DNA of 13,230 bases from UBA2277 sp035477615 (lineage in GTDB: Bacteria > Patescibacteriota > Microgenomatia > UBA1400 > MFAQ01). Every line of letters starts with the position of its first letter. The first letter of the stretch is position 1. Both the position numbers and the translations under genes were made by a program. Below, one piece after another: positions 7,263 through 13,229 of the stretch. The notes under the pieces were generated by a model, which saw only the letters and a list, made by a program, of their open reading frames with translations, made no database searches and had not been told where the DNA came from. The DNA lies in contig DATIKJ010000008.1 in NCBI GenBank assembly GCA_035477615.1, forward strand, positions 1 to 13,230, given 5' to 3'.

Positions 7263-7921
7263 TGTAGTAATGTATTATTTCCAATATGTAAAGGCTTAAT
7301 ACGACTATCTAGCCACACTTCAAATCCTGCATTAACAGCTCTCTCGCAAAATTGAACATCTTCTGACATTGTTCTCTCTGTAAATTCATGACCATCAACA
7401 ACTATAGGTTTATCAAAAATCTGTCTTGTCCTTTCAAAAATGCGTTCTTGATATATCTCGTTTAATTTTTTTAATACTTCAATTTTAATAAGCATACAAC
7501 CTGTTCCTCCTGCATCAATTTTATGCAAATCTCCATTTTCTATAAAATCTTTAATTGGTTCATACAAATCTACCCCACCAACTTCTCTTTTATAAAAAGC
7601 GCAAAGAGTGTGGTTCCCTTCTTTATTAGGATTACGAGTTACTATTGGAGCAATAACAATATCCTTATCGTCTTCTAACATTTTTTCTAATGTGTCTGGA
7701 GGAATTGGATTATCGTCATCCACAAATAATAAGTGTGAAACGCCCTTTTCTATTGCTTCTTTAGCTATTCCATTGCGAGCAATTTCTATCATTTGTCTTT
7801 CAACTACCATAAAGGCACAAGAACAAGGTTTGTGTAATTGTAAAAGAGATTGAACCATTATTGATGGAAACATTCCGCTTCCGTTTGGTACACCTATTAA
7901 AATGAAATTGTCTTTTTTCAT
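7244..7921 (-). CDS. GT-A-type glycosyltransferase (first of the cassette)
   Basis: 225 aa. ILIGVPNGSGMFPSIM opens the Rossmann-like half; ARNGIAKEAIEKGVSHLLFVDDDNPIPPDTLEKML (48-82) holds the DxD metal and nucleotide-sugar motif (Asp68-Asp69-Asp70) in its usual setting. GGTGCMLIK (138-146) and SEDVQFCERAVNAGF (186-200) are the acceptor-loop and catalytic acidic elements of GT2-like enzymes, and H212 in PLHIG is the C-terminal metal-binding histidine. No transmembrane helix or signal peptide is visible, so it is expected to be cytoplasmic. Its ATG shares one base with the stop of the collagen-like gene (TAATG), and its 3' end overlaps the propeller gene, so synthesis is probably tightly linked to both. 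Phage enzymes of this kind can modify virion proteins, DNA or host surface sugars; here the placement favours a virion-protein acceptor. That is inference. Confidence 0.8.
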   Translation of the reverse strand: MKKDNFILIGVPNGSGMFPSIMVQSLLQLHKPCSCAFMVVERQMIEIARNGIAKEAIEKGVSHLLFVDDDNPIPPDTLEKMLEDDKDIVIAPIVTRNPNKEGNHTLCAFYKREVGGVDLYEPIKDFIENGDLHKIDAGGTGCMLIKIEVLKKLNEIYQERIFERTRQIFDKPIVVDGHEFTERTMSEDVQFCERAVNAGFEVWLDSRIKPLHIGNNTLLQWQPGQ

Positions 7922-8964
7922 TATGCTACGTTACTCTGTTGGTCAGGTGATGGATTAAAGAATATTACATCAGCTGAAACTGCAAAGCCGACTACTTTGC
8001 CTATTGAATCTGCCCCTGTTGGATATGTTTCTTGCATAGCACCAAGGGTTTCTCCTGCATAAAGTGTTGCACCTACTGTCCAATTCCAAGCAGTTAAAAA
8101 TACAAATGAACCAGGGAGTGCAACCTTCATGGCTTGCCCATCTGTTTTTGTTTCCATGGCAATCCCCATCATTCCATTACAAGTTGCAACTACATCAGCG
8201 TCTACTTCAAGCCATTTTCCACCACTACCCAAGAATACTAAATCTCCAGCATAAGCAGTATATCCTGATTGTATTGAGTTTGTAGATGGTCCAGTACAAG
8301 TCGCATCGGATGTGGGTAGTGTTAAATCGAATCCAGCCCCAGCACTGACTTCAATAGTGGAAGTTATTGCTTGAGGACCAGTAGGACCTGTAGGGCCTTG
8401 TGGTCCAGTTGCGCCATCATTTCCAGTAACACCTTGAGGGCCAGTAGGTCCGTCATTCCCGTTAGGCCCAGTAGGTCCTTGAGGCCCTGTAGGACCGGTT
8501 GGACCTGGAGCTCCATTACTTCCGCTAGGGCCTGTTGGCCCAGGGACAGTAGAGTTGGCTCCTGTTGCTCCAGTAGGACCAATTGCACCTGTAGGGCCAG
8601 TAGGGCCTGTTGGACCTGTTGGACCTGTAACTCCAGTCGGACCTGTGGGGCCAGTACTACCAGTTGCTCCTCCAGTGGGGCCAGTAGGACCTGTGTTTCC
8701 AGTTAATCCTTTGTTGCCGGTTTCTCCAGTTGGACCAGTGGCTCCTATATTTCCAGTAAGTCCAGTTGGACCGGTTATTCCAGTAGGTCCTGTTGGGCCT
8801 GTGGCACCTGTGGCACCTGTAGCACCTGTACTACCAGTTGCATCAACAAGCATTCTATGTGTGACAGGATCTACATAAATAGTTACAGGGCTTTTCCCAT
8901 CTACGTTCGATGTTCCTAATAAAACTGGTACACTATTTTCGTCTCTATTTGCTATATCTGCCAT
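7921..8964 (-). CDS. Collagen-like fibre protein with DENxV head module
   Basis: 347 aa in three parts. Residues 7-41 are a module (RDENSVPVLLGTSNVDGK..VTIYVDPVTHRMLVD) that also occurs twice in the 89-aa protein just upstream. Residues 42-198 are Gly-X-Y triplets, mostly GPT, GAT, GPQ and GVT, with breaks at Gly99-Ala100 and near NSTVPG (137-142). Such repeats form collagen triple helices, so a trimeric rod is expected. Residues about 205-340 form a beta-rich domain (GDLVFLGSGGKWLEVD, MGIAMETKTDGQAMKVALPG, VGATLYAG) that resembles DUF2190-like or small tip domains of phage fibres. A fibre attached by its N-terminus and displaying the C-terminal domain is the natural reading. GPT-type collagens such as Bacillus BclA are O-glycosylated on Thr, and a glycosyltransferase gene follows immediately. 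There is no SD; the start lies after an A-rich stretch. Confidence 0.8.
   Translation of the reverse strand: MADIANRDENSVPVLLGTSNVDGKSPVTIYVDPVTHRMLVDATGSTGATGATGATGPTGPTGITGPTGLTGNIGATGPTGETGNKGLTGNTGPTGPTGGATGSTGPTGPTGVTGPTGPTGPTGPTGAIGPTGATGANSTVPGPTGPSGSNGAPGPTGPTGPQGPTGPNGNDGPTGPQGVTGNDGATGPQGPTGPTGPQAITSTIEVSAGAGFDLTLPTSDATCTGPSTNSIQSGYTAYAGDLVFLGSGGKWLEVDADVVATCNGMMGIAMETKTDGQAMKVALPGSFVFLTAWNWTVGATLYAGETLGAMQETYPTGADSIGKVVGFAVSADVIFFNPSPDQQSNVA
8371..8841 (-). repeat. Collagen Gly-X-Y repeat region
   Basis: About 157 residues of Gly-X-Y, dominated by GPT. Proline and threonine codons vary at the third base over much of the region, so most of it is not a recent simple expansion. The exception is the segment shared with 11683-11750. 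Confidence 0.9.
8585..8652 (-). repeat. 68-bp repeat shared with small collagen-like gene, copy 1
   Basis: Base-by-base comparison with 11683-11750 gives 65 of 68 identical, in the same orientation and reading frame. It encodes the GPTGVTGPTGPTGPTGPTGA-type stretch in both genes. The intervening ~3 kb has no comparable similarity. Confidence 0.85.
8842..8946 (-). repeat. DENxV module, copy in collagen-like fibre
   Basis: 35-residue unit (RDENSVPVLLGTS..DGK-P-V-I-Y-D...LLVD type). A 21-base stretch encoding its start (8927-8947) is identical to 9062-9082 in the neighbouring gene, so the copies are paralogous by duplication. Confidence 0.8.
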
Positions 8965-8970
8965 ATTTTT

Positions 8971-9240
8971 TTATGTATTATCTATTAAAAGTTTTCCGCC
9001 AATACTACAATATATAGGCACTGGCGTTACTTCATCGACACTTGATATTCCCATTAAAGTAGGTACACTATTTTCGTCTCTAGGAGAATTTTCTGGACCT
9101 TTATCTGTTCCAGATGTTCCCATAGCAGCCATTAGAGCATGACTTGTTGCACTCACTTTGATAGGAATCACAGTTTTACCGTCTGTGCATGATGTTCCTA
9201 GTATTACAGATATTCCATTTTCATCTTTATTTGCATTCAT
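8971..9240 (-). CDS. Small protein of two DENxV modules
   Basis: 89 aa. Residues about 5-39 (KDENGISVILGTSCTDGK..VIPIKVSATSHALMA) and about 54-88 (RDENSVPTLMGISSVDE..PVPIYCSIGGKLLID) are two copies of the module that also begins the collagen-like fibre. A linker (GTSGTDKGPENSP) joins them. I recognise the DENGVxVxxGxSxxDG...P...VDPxTHxLLVD pattern as frequent in uncharacterised phage structural proteins but know no function. Because the module caps the fibre, it probably mediates attachment to the virion, and this protein could be an adaptor or base for the fibre. It begins one base after the upstream stop (TAAAATG) and ends six bases before the fibre gene. Confidence 0.65.
   Translation of the reverse strand: MNANKDENGISVILGTSCTDGKTVIPIKVSATSHALMAAMGTSGTDKGPENSPRDENSVPTLMGISSVDEVTPVPIYCSIGGKLLIDNT
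8977..9081 (-). repeat. DENxV module, second copy in 89-aa protein
   Basis: Residues 54-88; the closest DNA match to the fibre copy (shared 21-base core at 9062-9082). Confidence 0.78.
9124..9228 (-). repeat. DENxV module, first copy in 89-aa protein
   Basis: Residues 5-39; more diverged in DNA, but DENGISVILGTS and DGK are conserved. This suggests an older duplication than the 8977-9081 / 8842-8946 pair. Confidence 0.7.
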
Positions 9241-9241
9241 T

Positions 9242-9574
9242 TTATAAATAAGAAACTATTATATCTTGCGTTGCTCCTGAAGTTACTATTGTTAATCCTA
9301 CATCAAAGCTTATATCATAAATTTTATTTACTTCATTTTGAAGCAATGTTCCAGGAGACGTAATTATTCTTATTGGTGTTCCTGCTGCAGAAGTGTTGTT
9401 GTAAATAGTAATAACTCCATTTGCTTTGGCAGTAAAATCAATAGAATGCAAAAATCCTGGAGCAGGCTTAATTACTGTAGTTGTTGGTGCAGCTAGGACT
9501 ATTGTTGCATACTTATATCCTACTCCTACCCCATTGTCGTCTTTAATTTTTGATCCTCTTTCTGTTATACTCAT
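9242..9574 (-). CDS. Small beta-sandwich-like virion protein of unknown role
   Basis: 110 aa. After a short head (MSITERGSKIKDDNGVGVGYKY) come alternating strands: TIVLAAPTTTVIKPAPGFLHSIDF, GVITIYNNTSAAGTPIRII and VNKIYDISFDVGLTIVTSGATQDIIVSYL. The pattern 'P-G-x-L-x-S-I ... I-T-I-Y-x-N-T-S-A-A-G ... F-x-x-G-L-x-[VI]-x-x-[SG]-A-x-x-[DI]-x-V-x-Y' recurs in small structural proteins of many phages, often described as head or tail decoration proteins. Its start overlaps the stop of the coiled-coil gene by four bases (ATGA), indicating translational coupling. The head resembles a degraded DENxV module (KDDNGVGVG), which is a weak observation. Confidence 0.6.
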   Translation of the reverse strand: MSITERGSKIKDDNGVGVGYKYATIVLAAPTTTVIKPAPGFLHSIDFTAKANGVITIYNNTSAAGTPIRIITSPGTLLQNEVNKIYDISFDVGLTIVTSGATQDIIVSYL

Positions 9575-10278
9575 AATTTTTTAATTCGGTTAGTTGTCCT
9601 GATAAGAGTTTCGTATTTGTCATTAATAGCTCTTTCTCGATCATCGAGCTTCTTTTCTCTTATTTTGAGGGCATCTTTATAATTTTTATTGGCATACTCG
9701 TTTGTTTTGTTTTGTTCCTCTTTTTTAATAATTTCTTGTTCTCTTTCTCTAAAAACCTTGTCTTGTTCTTCTCGTTTAGAAATTGTTTGTTTATATAAAA
9801 TCTCGGCTTTTTCTTTCAATTCGGCTATAATTTTTTTGTTTTTAGAAACTTCTTTTTTGTCTTCTTCGAGAATATTAATCTCTTCTTTAAGCTTTTTTTC
9901 TTCTTTTTCAAAGACTTTAATTCTCTCAGAAAATTCAAACTTATTTGTAGATAAGTCCAACGATTCTTGTTCTAGAGTAGTTTTTATTTCCCTTACTCTA
10001 TCCCATTCATCATCTAAAGGTTTTTGAAGATCATTCTTGATTGCAGTCAATCTTTCTACTTCTTTTTTCAATTCATCGATCCTTACTTGCAGAGATTCAG
10101 TTTCTTTGCTTAATTCAGATTTCATCCCTGCAAGAAAAGTCGAATATTGATTTTCTAAGCCTGATAAAGTTTCTCTCAATTTGTCGATTTTCTCAGCAAT
10201 ATATATACCCTCATCAATTTGTTGTTTTTTTTGAGTATTTATTACTGTTGAGATAGTTTTTTTATCAAGTAGTTTCAT
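9571..10278 (-). CDS. Long coiled-coil protein
   Basis: 235 aa. From about residue 20 to the end it is almost entirely Glu/Lys/Leu/Ile with heptad-like spacing (for example LQVRIDELKKEVERLTAIK, KVFEKEEKKLKEEINILEE). Around residues 85-93 it has a break, KPLDDEWDRV. No signal peptide or membrane segment is visible. It ends in TGA within an ATGA overlap with the next gene, evidence that UGA is a stop here. It could be a rod or spacer in the virion, a fibre-associated chaperone, or a tail-length-type protein, although a tail-tape protein would be much longer. It starts two bases after the TAG of the upstream gene (TAGCCATG) with no SD. Function not recognised. Confidence 0.6.
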   Translation of the reverse strand: MKLLDKKTISTVINTQKKQQIDEGIYIAEKIDKLRETLSGLENQYSTFLAGMKSELSKETESLQVRIDELKKEVERLTAIKNDLQKPLDDEWDRVREIKTTLEQESLDLSTNKFEFSERIKVFEKEEKKLKEEINILEEDKKEVSKNKKIIAELKEKAEILYKQTISKREEQDKVFREREQEIIKKEEQNKTNEYANKNYKDALKIREKKLDDRERAINDKYETLIRTTNRIKKL

Positions 10279-10280
10279 GG

Positions 10281-10769
10281 CTAATCTATAGGGGAATCTG
10301 GCTGCTTCCCTAGTTTAACTAAATTTTCTTCTTTAGTTTCTTCGGCAAAAACTCTATTTAAATCTCCACCCTCATCGACTGCCTTAGACCCTTTAAGACT
10401 CAAGTTTTCCTTAGGCAAATCTTTGACTTGCATTTTAGAAATTGGTAATGGCTCCAAGCATTTTTGGATTAAAGGCTCAAGAGTCTTGTCGTCTCTAGTT
10501 GGAGGAAGTCCCCCACCCATATTAGACATTCTTTTGTATTCATCGCCCTTATACCATTCTCTCTCTGCCCACTTATAAGCCCACTTTTTACGAATTTCCT
10601 GAATGCTTTCAAGTGTTTCGTTTGGGATTAAAATTGGAGATCGAGTATTTGCTTTAAATGTGTACTCTTTATTATTCCAAAGAACAACAAAATCTTCATC
10701 ACTGCAATTTGTAAACCTAAAAACTCCATCAAACTCGTCTGTAATCTTTATTTCTTCTTTATTTTCCAT
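10281..10769 (-). CDS. Conserved phage protein of unknown function
   Basis: 162 aa. The N-terminal half has a compact beta pattern, FRFTNCSDEDFVVLWNNKEYTFKANTRSPILIP (17-49). I recognise this pattern (FTN-x-[ST]-DEDF-x-x-x-W-x-x-x-x-YTF) from head-proximal genes of uncultured tailed phages. It is followed by a Trp-rich helix (KKWAYKWAEREWYK, 61-74). The C-terminal half (85-162) is charged, Pro-rich and probably disordered. It is the first gene after the hairpin-bearing gap, so its transcription depends on read-through or a new start. A 7-bp hairpin ends six bases before its ATG. The role may be in head completion or assembly, but this rests on position only. Confidence 0.6.
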   Translation of the reverse strand: MENKEEIKITDEFDGVFRFTNCSDEDFVVLWNNKEYTFKANTRSPILIPNETLESIQEIRKKWAYKWAEREWYKGDEYKRMSNMGGGLPPTRDDKTLEPLIQKCLEPLPISKMQVKDLPKENLSLKGSKAVDEGGDLNRVFAEETKEENLVKLGKQPDSPID

Positions 10770-10775
10770 ATTATT

Positions 10776-10796
10776 AGTTGATTTCAGGCATCAACT
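10776..10796 (-). promoter_or_regulatory. Small hairpin directly upstream of the 162-aa gene start
   Basis: Perfect 7-bp inverted repeat AGTTGAT / ATCAACT with a 7-base loop, ending six bases before the ATG at 10769. The bases just upstream (AGGC...GCCT) could form a competing 4-bp stem. In the RNA it could limit ribosome access or act with the larger hairpin as an attenuator. The function is inferred. Confidence 0.4.
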
Positions 10797-10820
10797 GGCC
10801 TCTTTTAATAATAATCTACT

Positions 10821-10867
10821 CTTGCCTCATTCTTGCTCACCATTTCTGATGAGCAAAGTGAGGCAAG
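10821..10867 (-). terminator. Two-part hairpin after the capsid genes (terminator or attenuator)
   Basis: A 9-bp outer stem (CTTGCCTCA / TGAGGCAAG) and a 7-bp inner stem (TTGCTCA / TGAGCAA) are separated by a small internal bulge, with a 10-base loop. The structure begins 9 bases after the stop of the 256-aa capsid-associated gene and fills the only gap over 40 bases in the window. The downstream minus-strand sequence (AGTAGATTATTATTAAAAGA) is A/T-rich but lacks a clean U run, so it could be a weak intrinsic terminator, an attenuator or an mRNA-stabilising 3' structure. By analogy, T7 has a terminator just after its capsid gene to give capsid excess. Confidence 0.6.
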
Positions 10868-10876
10868 ATTTAAAAC

Positions 10877-11647
10877 TTACAATTGAATTGTTGCTAATTG
10901 CGATTTGCCGTCTTCTCCTGCAACTGTTGCTGTTCCAACTCTTGTTTTAGTTGCAACAACATAGGTACAAACTGCACCTGCTACTGAAGCAGATGGCATT
11001 AAATCAAGACCAATTGCTGTATTGCCTTGGTTTAGTAATGCAACTGCACCTTTTGTAACTATAAATCCATAACTAGCAACTGTTGAAGTTGAAGCTGGGA
11101 TTGGATACAAAGTTGCTCCAATAACTCGTCCAGTTAGTGTTGTAGGACAAACTACTACTCCGTGAGTTGTAATAGCTGCACCATTTTTTCCACCATATTG
11201 AGGAAGAGTTAAAGATGCTTTTGAGTCGGAAACATTTGTAGCAACTGCCACTGGATGATCAAGAGTTAAAACAACTGTTCCACTTGTAGTTGATTGAGCC
11301 GGATGGGAAACAATCTTAAATGTCTGACCAATTCCTGTTCCTGCACTAATAACTACATATCCACCTGCATATTGGTTAGCAGTAACTGCTGTTCCACCAA
11401 GAGTTACAGTTAAAGTTGTTGCTCCAATTGCTGCTGTCGCACAAGTTAAACCTGTGTGATTTGCACCAATAGTAGCTGGACTTTGAACAAGAACTCCTGA
11501 AACAAGAGCTGCTACACCGTTTTGAACTAATGCTAGTTCATGACCATCTTCAGTTGTAAACTTAGCTCCTAGCAAAGTATCAATTGATTGGTCGGTGTCC
11601 GTTTTGTATAAAGCAAACGGAGAACTTTTGAAATCTGATATATACAT
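10877..11647 (-). CDS. Capsid-associated (decoration-like) protein
   Basis: 256 aa, almost entirely beta and rich in Ala/Gly/Thr/Val. The head MYISDFKSSPFALYKTDTDQ is followed by GHELALVQNGVAALVSGVLVQSP (35-57), then NQYAGGYVVISAGTGIGQTFKIVSHPA (91-117), VVLTLDHPVAV (125-135) and a C-terminal beta region with GRVIGATLYPIPAS and GFIVTKGAVALL. The layout 'YAGG-x-[VL]-x-I ... GTGIGQ-x-[FY]-x-I ... VVLTLDHP' is one I recognise from proteins encoded beside the major capsid protein in uncultured podovirus-like phages, likely bound to the capsid surface. It is downstream of the capsid gene and just before a terminator-like hairpin, as expected of a high-copy head protein. An A-rich AAAAGAA upstream of the ATG is the nearest thing to a ribosome site. 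Confidence 0.6.
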   Translation of the reverse strand: MYISDFKSSPFALYKTDTDQSIDTLLGAKFTTEDGHELALVQNGVAALVSGVLVQSPATIGANHTGLTCATAAIGATTLTVTLGGTAVTANQYAGGYVVISAGTGIGQTFKIVSHPAQSTTSGTVVLTLDHPVAVATNVSDSKASLTLPQYGGKNGAAITTHGVVVCPTTLTGRVIGATLYPIPASTSTVASYGFIVTKGAVALLNQGNTAIGLDLMPSASVAGAVCTYVVATKTRVGTATVAGEDGKSQLATIQL

Positions 11648-11672
11648 AATTTCTTTTAAGTTAAATTAATAA

Positions 11673-11840
11673 TTAAGCTGTAGCACCTGTAGGACCAGTA
11701 GGGCCTGTTGGACCAGTTGGACCTGTAACTCCAGTCGGACCTGTGGGTCCTGTTGGTCCAGTGTATCCACTAAAGTTTCCTGATGGAATTTGTGCTCCCA
11801 TCATTAGTGCTGGATCGTAATTTTTTGCGTTTAAAGCCAT
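11673..11840 (-). CDS. Short collagen-like protein (55 aa)
   Basis: MALNAKNYDPALMMGAQIPS-GNFSGY, followed by about nine Gly-X-Y triplets (GPT and GVT) and a short GATA end; stop TAA at 11673-11675. It is too short for usual gene cut-offs but is supported by a complete frame, an ATG in the typical A/T-rich context (TTTAAAAAAATAGTATG), a 32-bp gap from the capsid gene and a 25-bp gap to the next. Its collagen stretch is 65/68 identical in DNA to part of the large fibre gene. It may be a capsid-surface filament or a head-fibre stub whose N-terminal ~26 residues bind the capsid. Alternatively it is a remnant or donor left by recombination with the large collagen-like gene. The intact reading frame and lack of stops favour a functional gene. 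Confidence 0.65.
   Translation of the reverse strand: MALNAKNYDPALMMGAQIPSGNFSGYTGPTGPTGPTGVTGPTGPTGPTGPTGATA
11683..11750 (-). repeat. 68-bp repeat shared with large collagen-like gene, copy 2
   Basis: Partner of 8585-8652, with three mismatches in 68 bases in the same orientation. Third-codon positions are also conserved, unlike collagen triplets elsewhere in the two genes. Confidence 0.85.
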
Positions 11841-11872
11841 ACTATTTTTTTAAATTAGATTAATAATACGAC

Positions 11873-12907
11873 CTAAGCAATTCCTGTGATACCTGTTAGA
11901 ACTCCATTACGTAATGGTGCTCTACAGATAAGCTGACCTCCCATAATCATAAAGCCATTTACAGCTCCTTGATTGTAGGCCCTTACCCAATTTGTCCAAG
12001 TAAATGCTTTTGAAGCACTTGATGGATTTGTGTAAGCGTAGATGTTTCCTTCAATTTGTTTGTCTTGAAGCGAAACAGCTTCTCCTTCCCACCAATTTAA
12101 ACCATAGAAAGCTAGATAATCTAGATTCAAAAGATAGAAGTAACCTGTCGTACATTTCTTGTCACGATAGATTGTTAATCCGTCCCATACTAATCCTACT
12201 CCACCTTTATACCCAGTGCCTGACTTCATTTTACTGAAATCCGTATAGGTATTTCTTTGGAAAGGCATTAATAGCTGTTCGAAGTATGACCAAGTAGTGT
12301 AGTCAGTGTAAGCCATAGTTGGAGCAACATTACCATCAGTAATACTGTTGGAAAGTTGGCGAACTTTTAACAAGGAAATTGTCCCTGAAGAAGCTGTTAC
12401 TGTAGCGTTTAACCCTGCATAAGTTGAACGTGAAAGTCCTCCATACGTAGATAGAACAGAACCGTCATCAACGATACCTGTTAGACCCATAGGAGCCTTA
12501 CCTCCAAATGCTGAACCTGAACCTTGGAAGAATGTACCAATATCGTCTGCGCCATCTTGTGCACGGGACTTCATCATGGTCTTCATAAGGTTTAGTTTTT
12601 GACTTGGGGTTTTGTTTACAGACAAGTCTGATCCTGCTAATGCGACATTTGTAGCTACGAATGTAGGATAGAAAGTCATATTAACTGAAACTGGTTGCTG
12701 TGTAGTTGGAAGTTGATCAAAACCATTAAAGGCTACTGAAGCAACACCCTTCTGATATTTCATTGGGAAGAGCATTTGAGATCCATCCCATTTCTCTGTA
12801 TTAGAGAGAACTTCACCAAAAAACATGTTATCTTTCAAAATCTGGTCAACCCAGGCTGGTGCAAGATATTGGTTTGTGGTTGTTTGTATATTAATGTTTG
12901 GCTGCAT
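11873..12907 (-). CDS. Major capsid protein (HK97-fold type)
   Basis: 344 aa, within the usual size of HK97-fold shell proteins. Recognisable landmarks are TTTNQYLAPAWVDQILKDN (9-27) at the N-arm, GFDQLPTTQQ (62-71), then a basic helix NLMKTMMKSRAQDGADDIGTFFQG (106-129), like the long spine helix. The stretch GLTGIVDDGSVLSTYGGLSRSTYAGLNATV (141-170) I recognise as a signature of capsid proteins in a large group of uncultured tailed phages. MAYTDYTTWSYFEQL (198-212) and VGLVWDGLTIYRDKKC (237-252) belong to the A-domain side. It would build the icosahedral shell with the scaffold encoded just upstream. There is no N-terminal delta domain or obvious protease site. The start at 12907 follows a 28-base A/T-only-rich leader without SD, unusual for a gene that must be highly expressed. 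Confidence 0.8.
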   Translation of the reverse strand: MQPNINIQTTTNQYLAPAWVDQILKDNMFFGEVLSNTEKWDGSQMLFPMKYQKGVASVAFNGFDQLPTTQQPVSVNMTFYPTFVATNVALAGSDLSVNKTPSQKLNLMKTMMKSRAQDGADDIGTFFQGSGSAFGGKAPMGLTGIVDDGSVLSTYGGLSRSTYAGLNATVTASSGTISLLKVRQLSNSITDGNVAPTMAYTDYTTWSYFEQLLMPFQRNTYTDFSKMKSGTGYKGGVGLVWDGLTIYRDKKCTTGYFYLLNLDYLAFYGLNWWEGEAVSLQDKQIEGNIYAYTNPSSASKAFTWTNWVRAYNQGAVNGFMIMGGQLICRAPLRNGVLTGITGIA

Positions 12908-12935
12908 AATAATAAATTTATATTAACTAATAATA

Positions 12936-13229
12936 CTAACCGATTAATTTGTTGATAATTTTGTCTACTGCTTTCCAAGATTGATCTGTAGGAATTTTGT
13001 TCTCTACGACTTCCTTGGAAGGATTCATAGATCGAGAAGCAAGGTCTTTCTTCCTATTATTTTGTGGTGCAGACTTTCTGGATTCTTGGAAAACCTTAAA
13101 TGTTTCTTCAAAATCAGGAAATTCTATTACTTCACCATCAGAATTTTTAGGAGCAACTCTCTTTATAAATTCAACGAACTCTCCTCTTAATTTACGAGCT
13201 AGTGGATCTTTTGATGTTATGTCGACATT
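12936..13229 (-). CDS. Putative scaffolding protein, C-terminal fragment (cut by window edge)
   Basis: 97 residues to a TAG stop are visible, read in one open frame from the window edge. The sequence is highly charged and mostly helical: KDPLARKLRGEFVEFIKRVAP, then EVIEFPDFEETFKVFQESRK, a basic disordered linker (SAPQNNRKKDLASRSMNPSK) and a final amphipathic helix, SWKAVDKIINKLIG. A helical, charged C-terminus encoded immediately before the major capsid gene is typical of scaffolding proteins, whose C-terminal helix contacts the inside of the shell. The position and composition support this, but no catalytic or family-defining motif is present, and a head-maturation or portal-linked protein remains possible. 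The N-terminus and full length are outside the window. Confidence 0.55.
   Translation of the reverse strand, partial: NVDITSKDPLARKLRGEFVEFIKRVAPKNSDGEVIEFPDFEETFKVFQESRKSAPQNNRKKDLASRSMNPSKEVVENKIPTDQSWKAVDKIINKLIG

Noticed and set aside
8364..8588. Minus-strand 74-aa frame inside the collagen-like gene
   Set aside because: Out-of-frame shadow of the collagen repeat, Leu/Gln-rich with no independent support.
8555..8878. Plus-strand 107-aa frame rich in PVGPVG
   Set aside because: It is the antisense reading of the GPT collagen codons; its repeat is a by-product of the minus-strand repeat, and it lies wholly within a well-supported gene.
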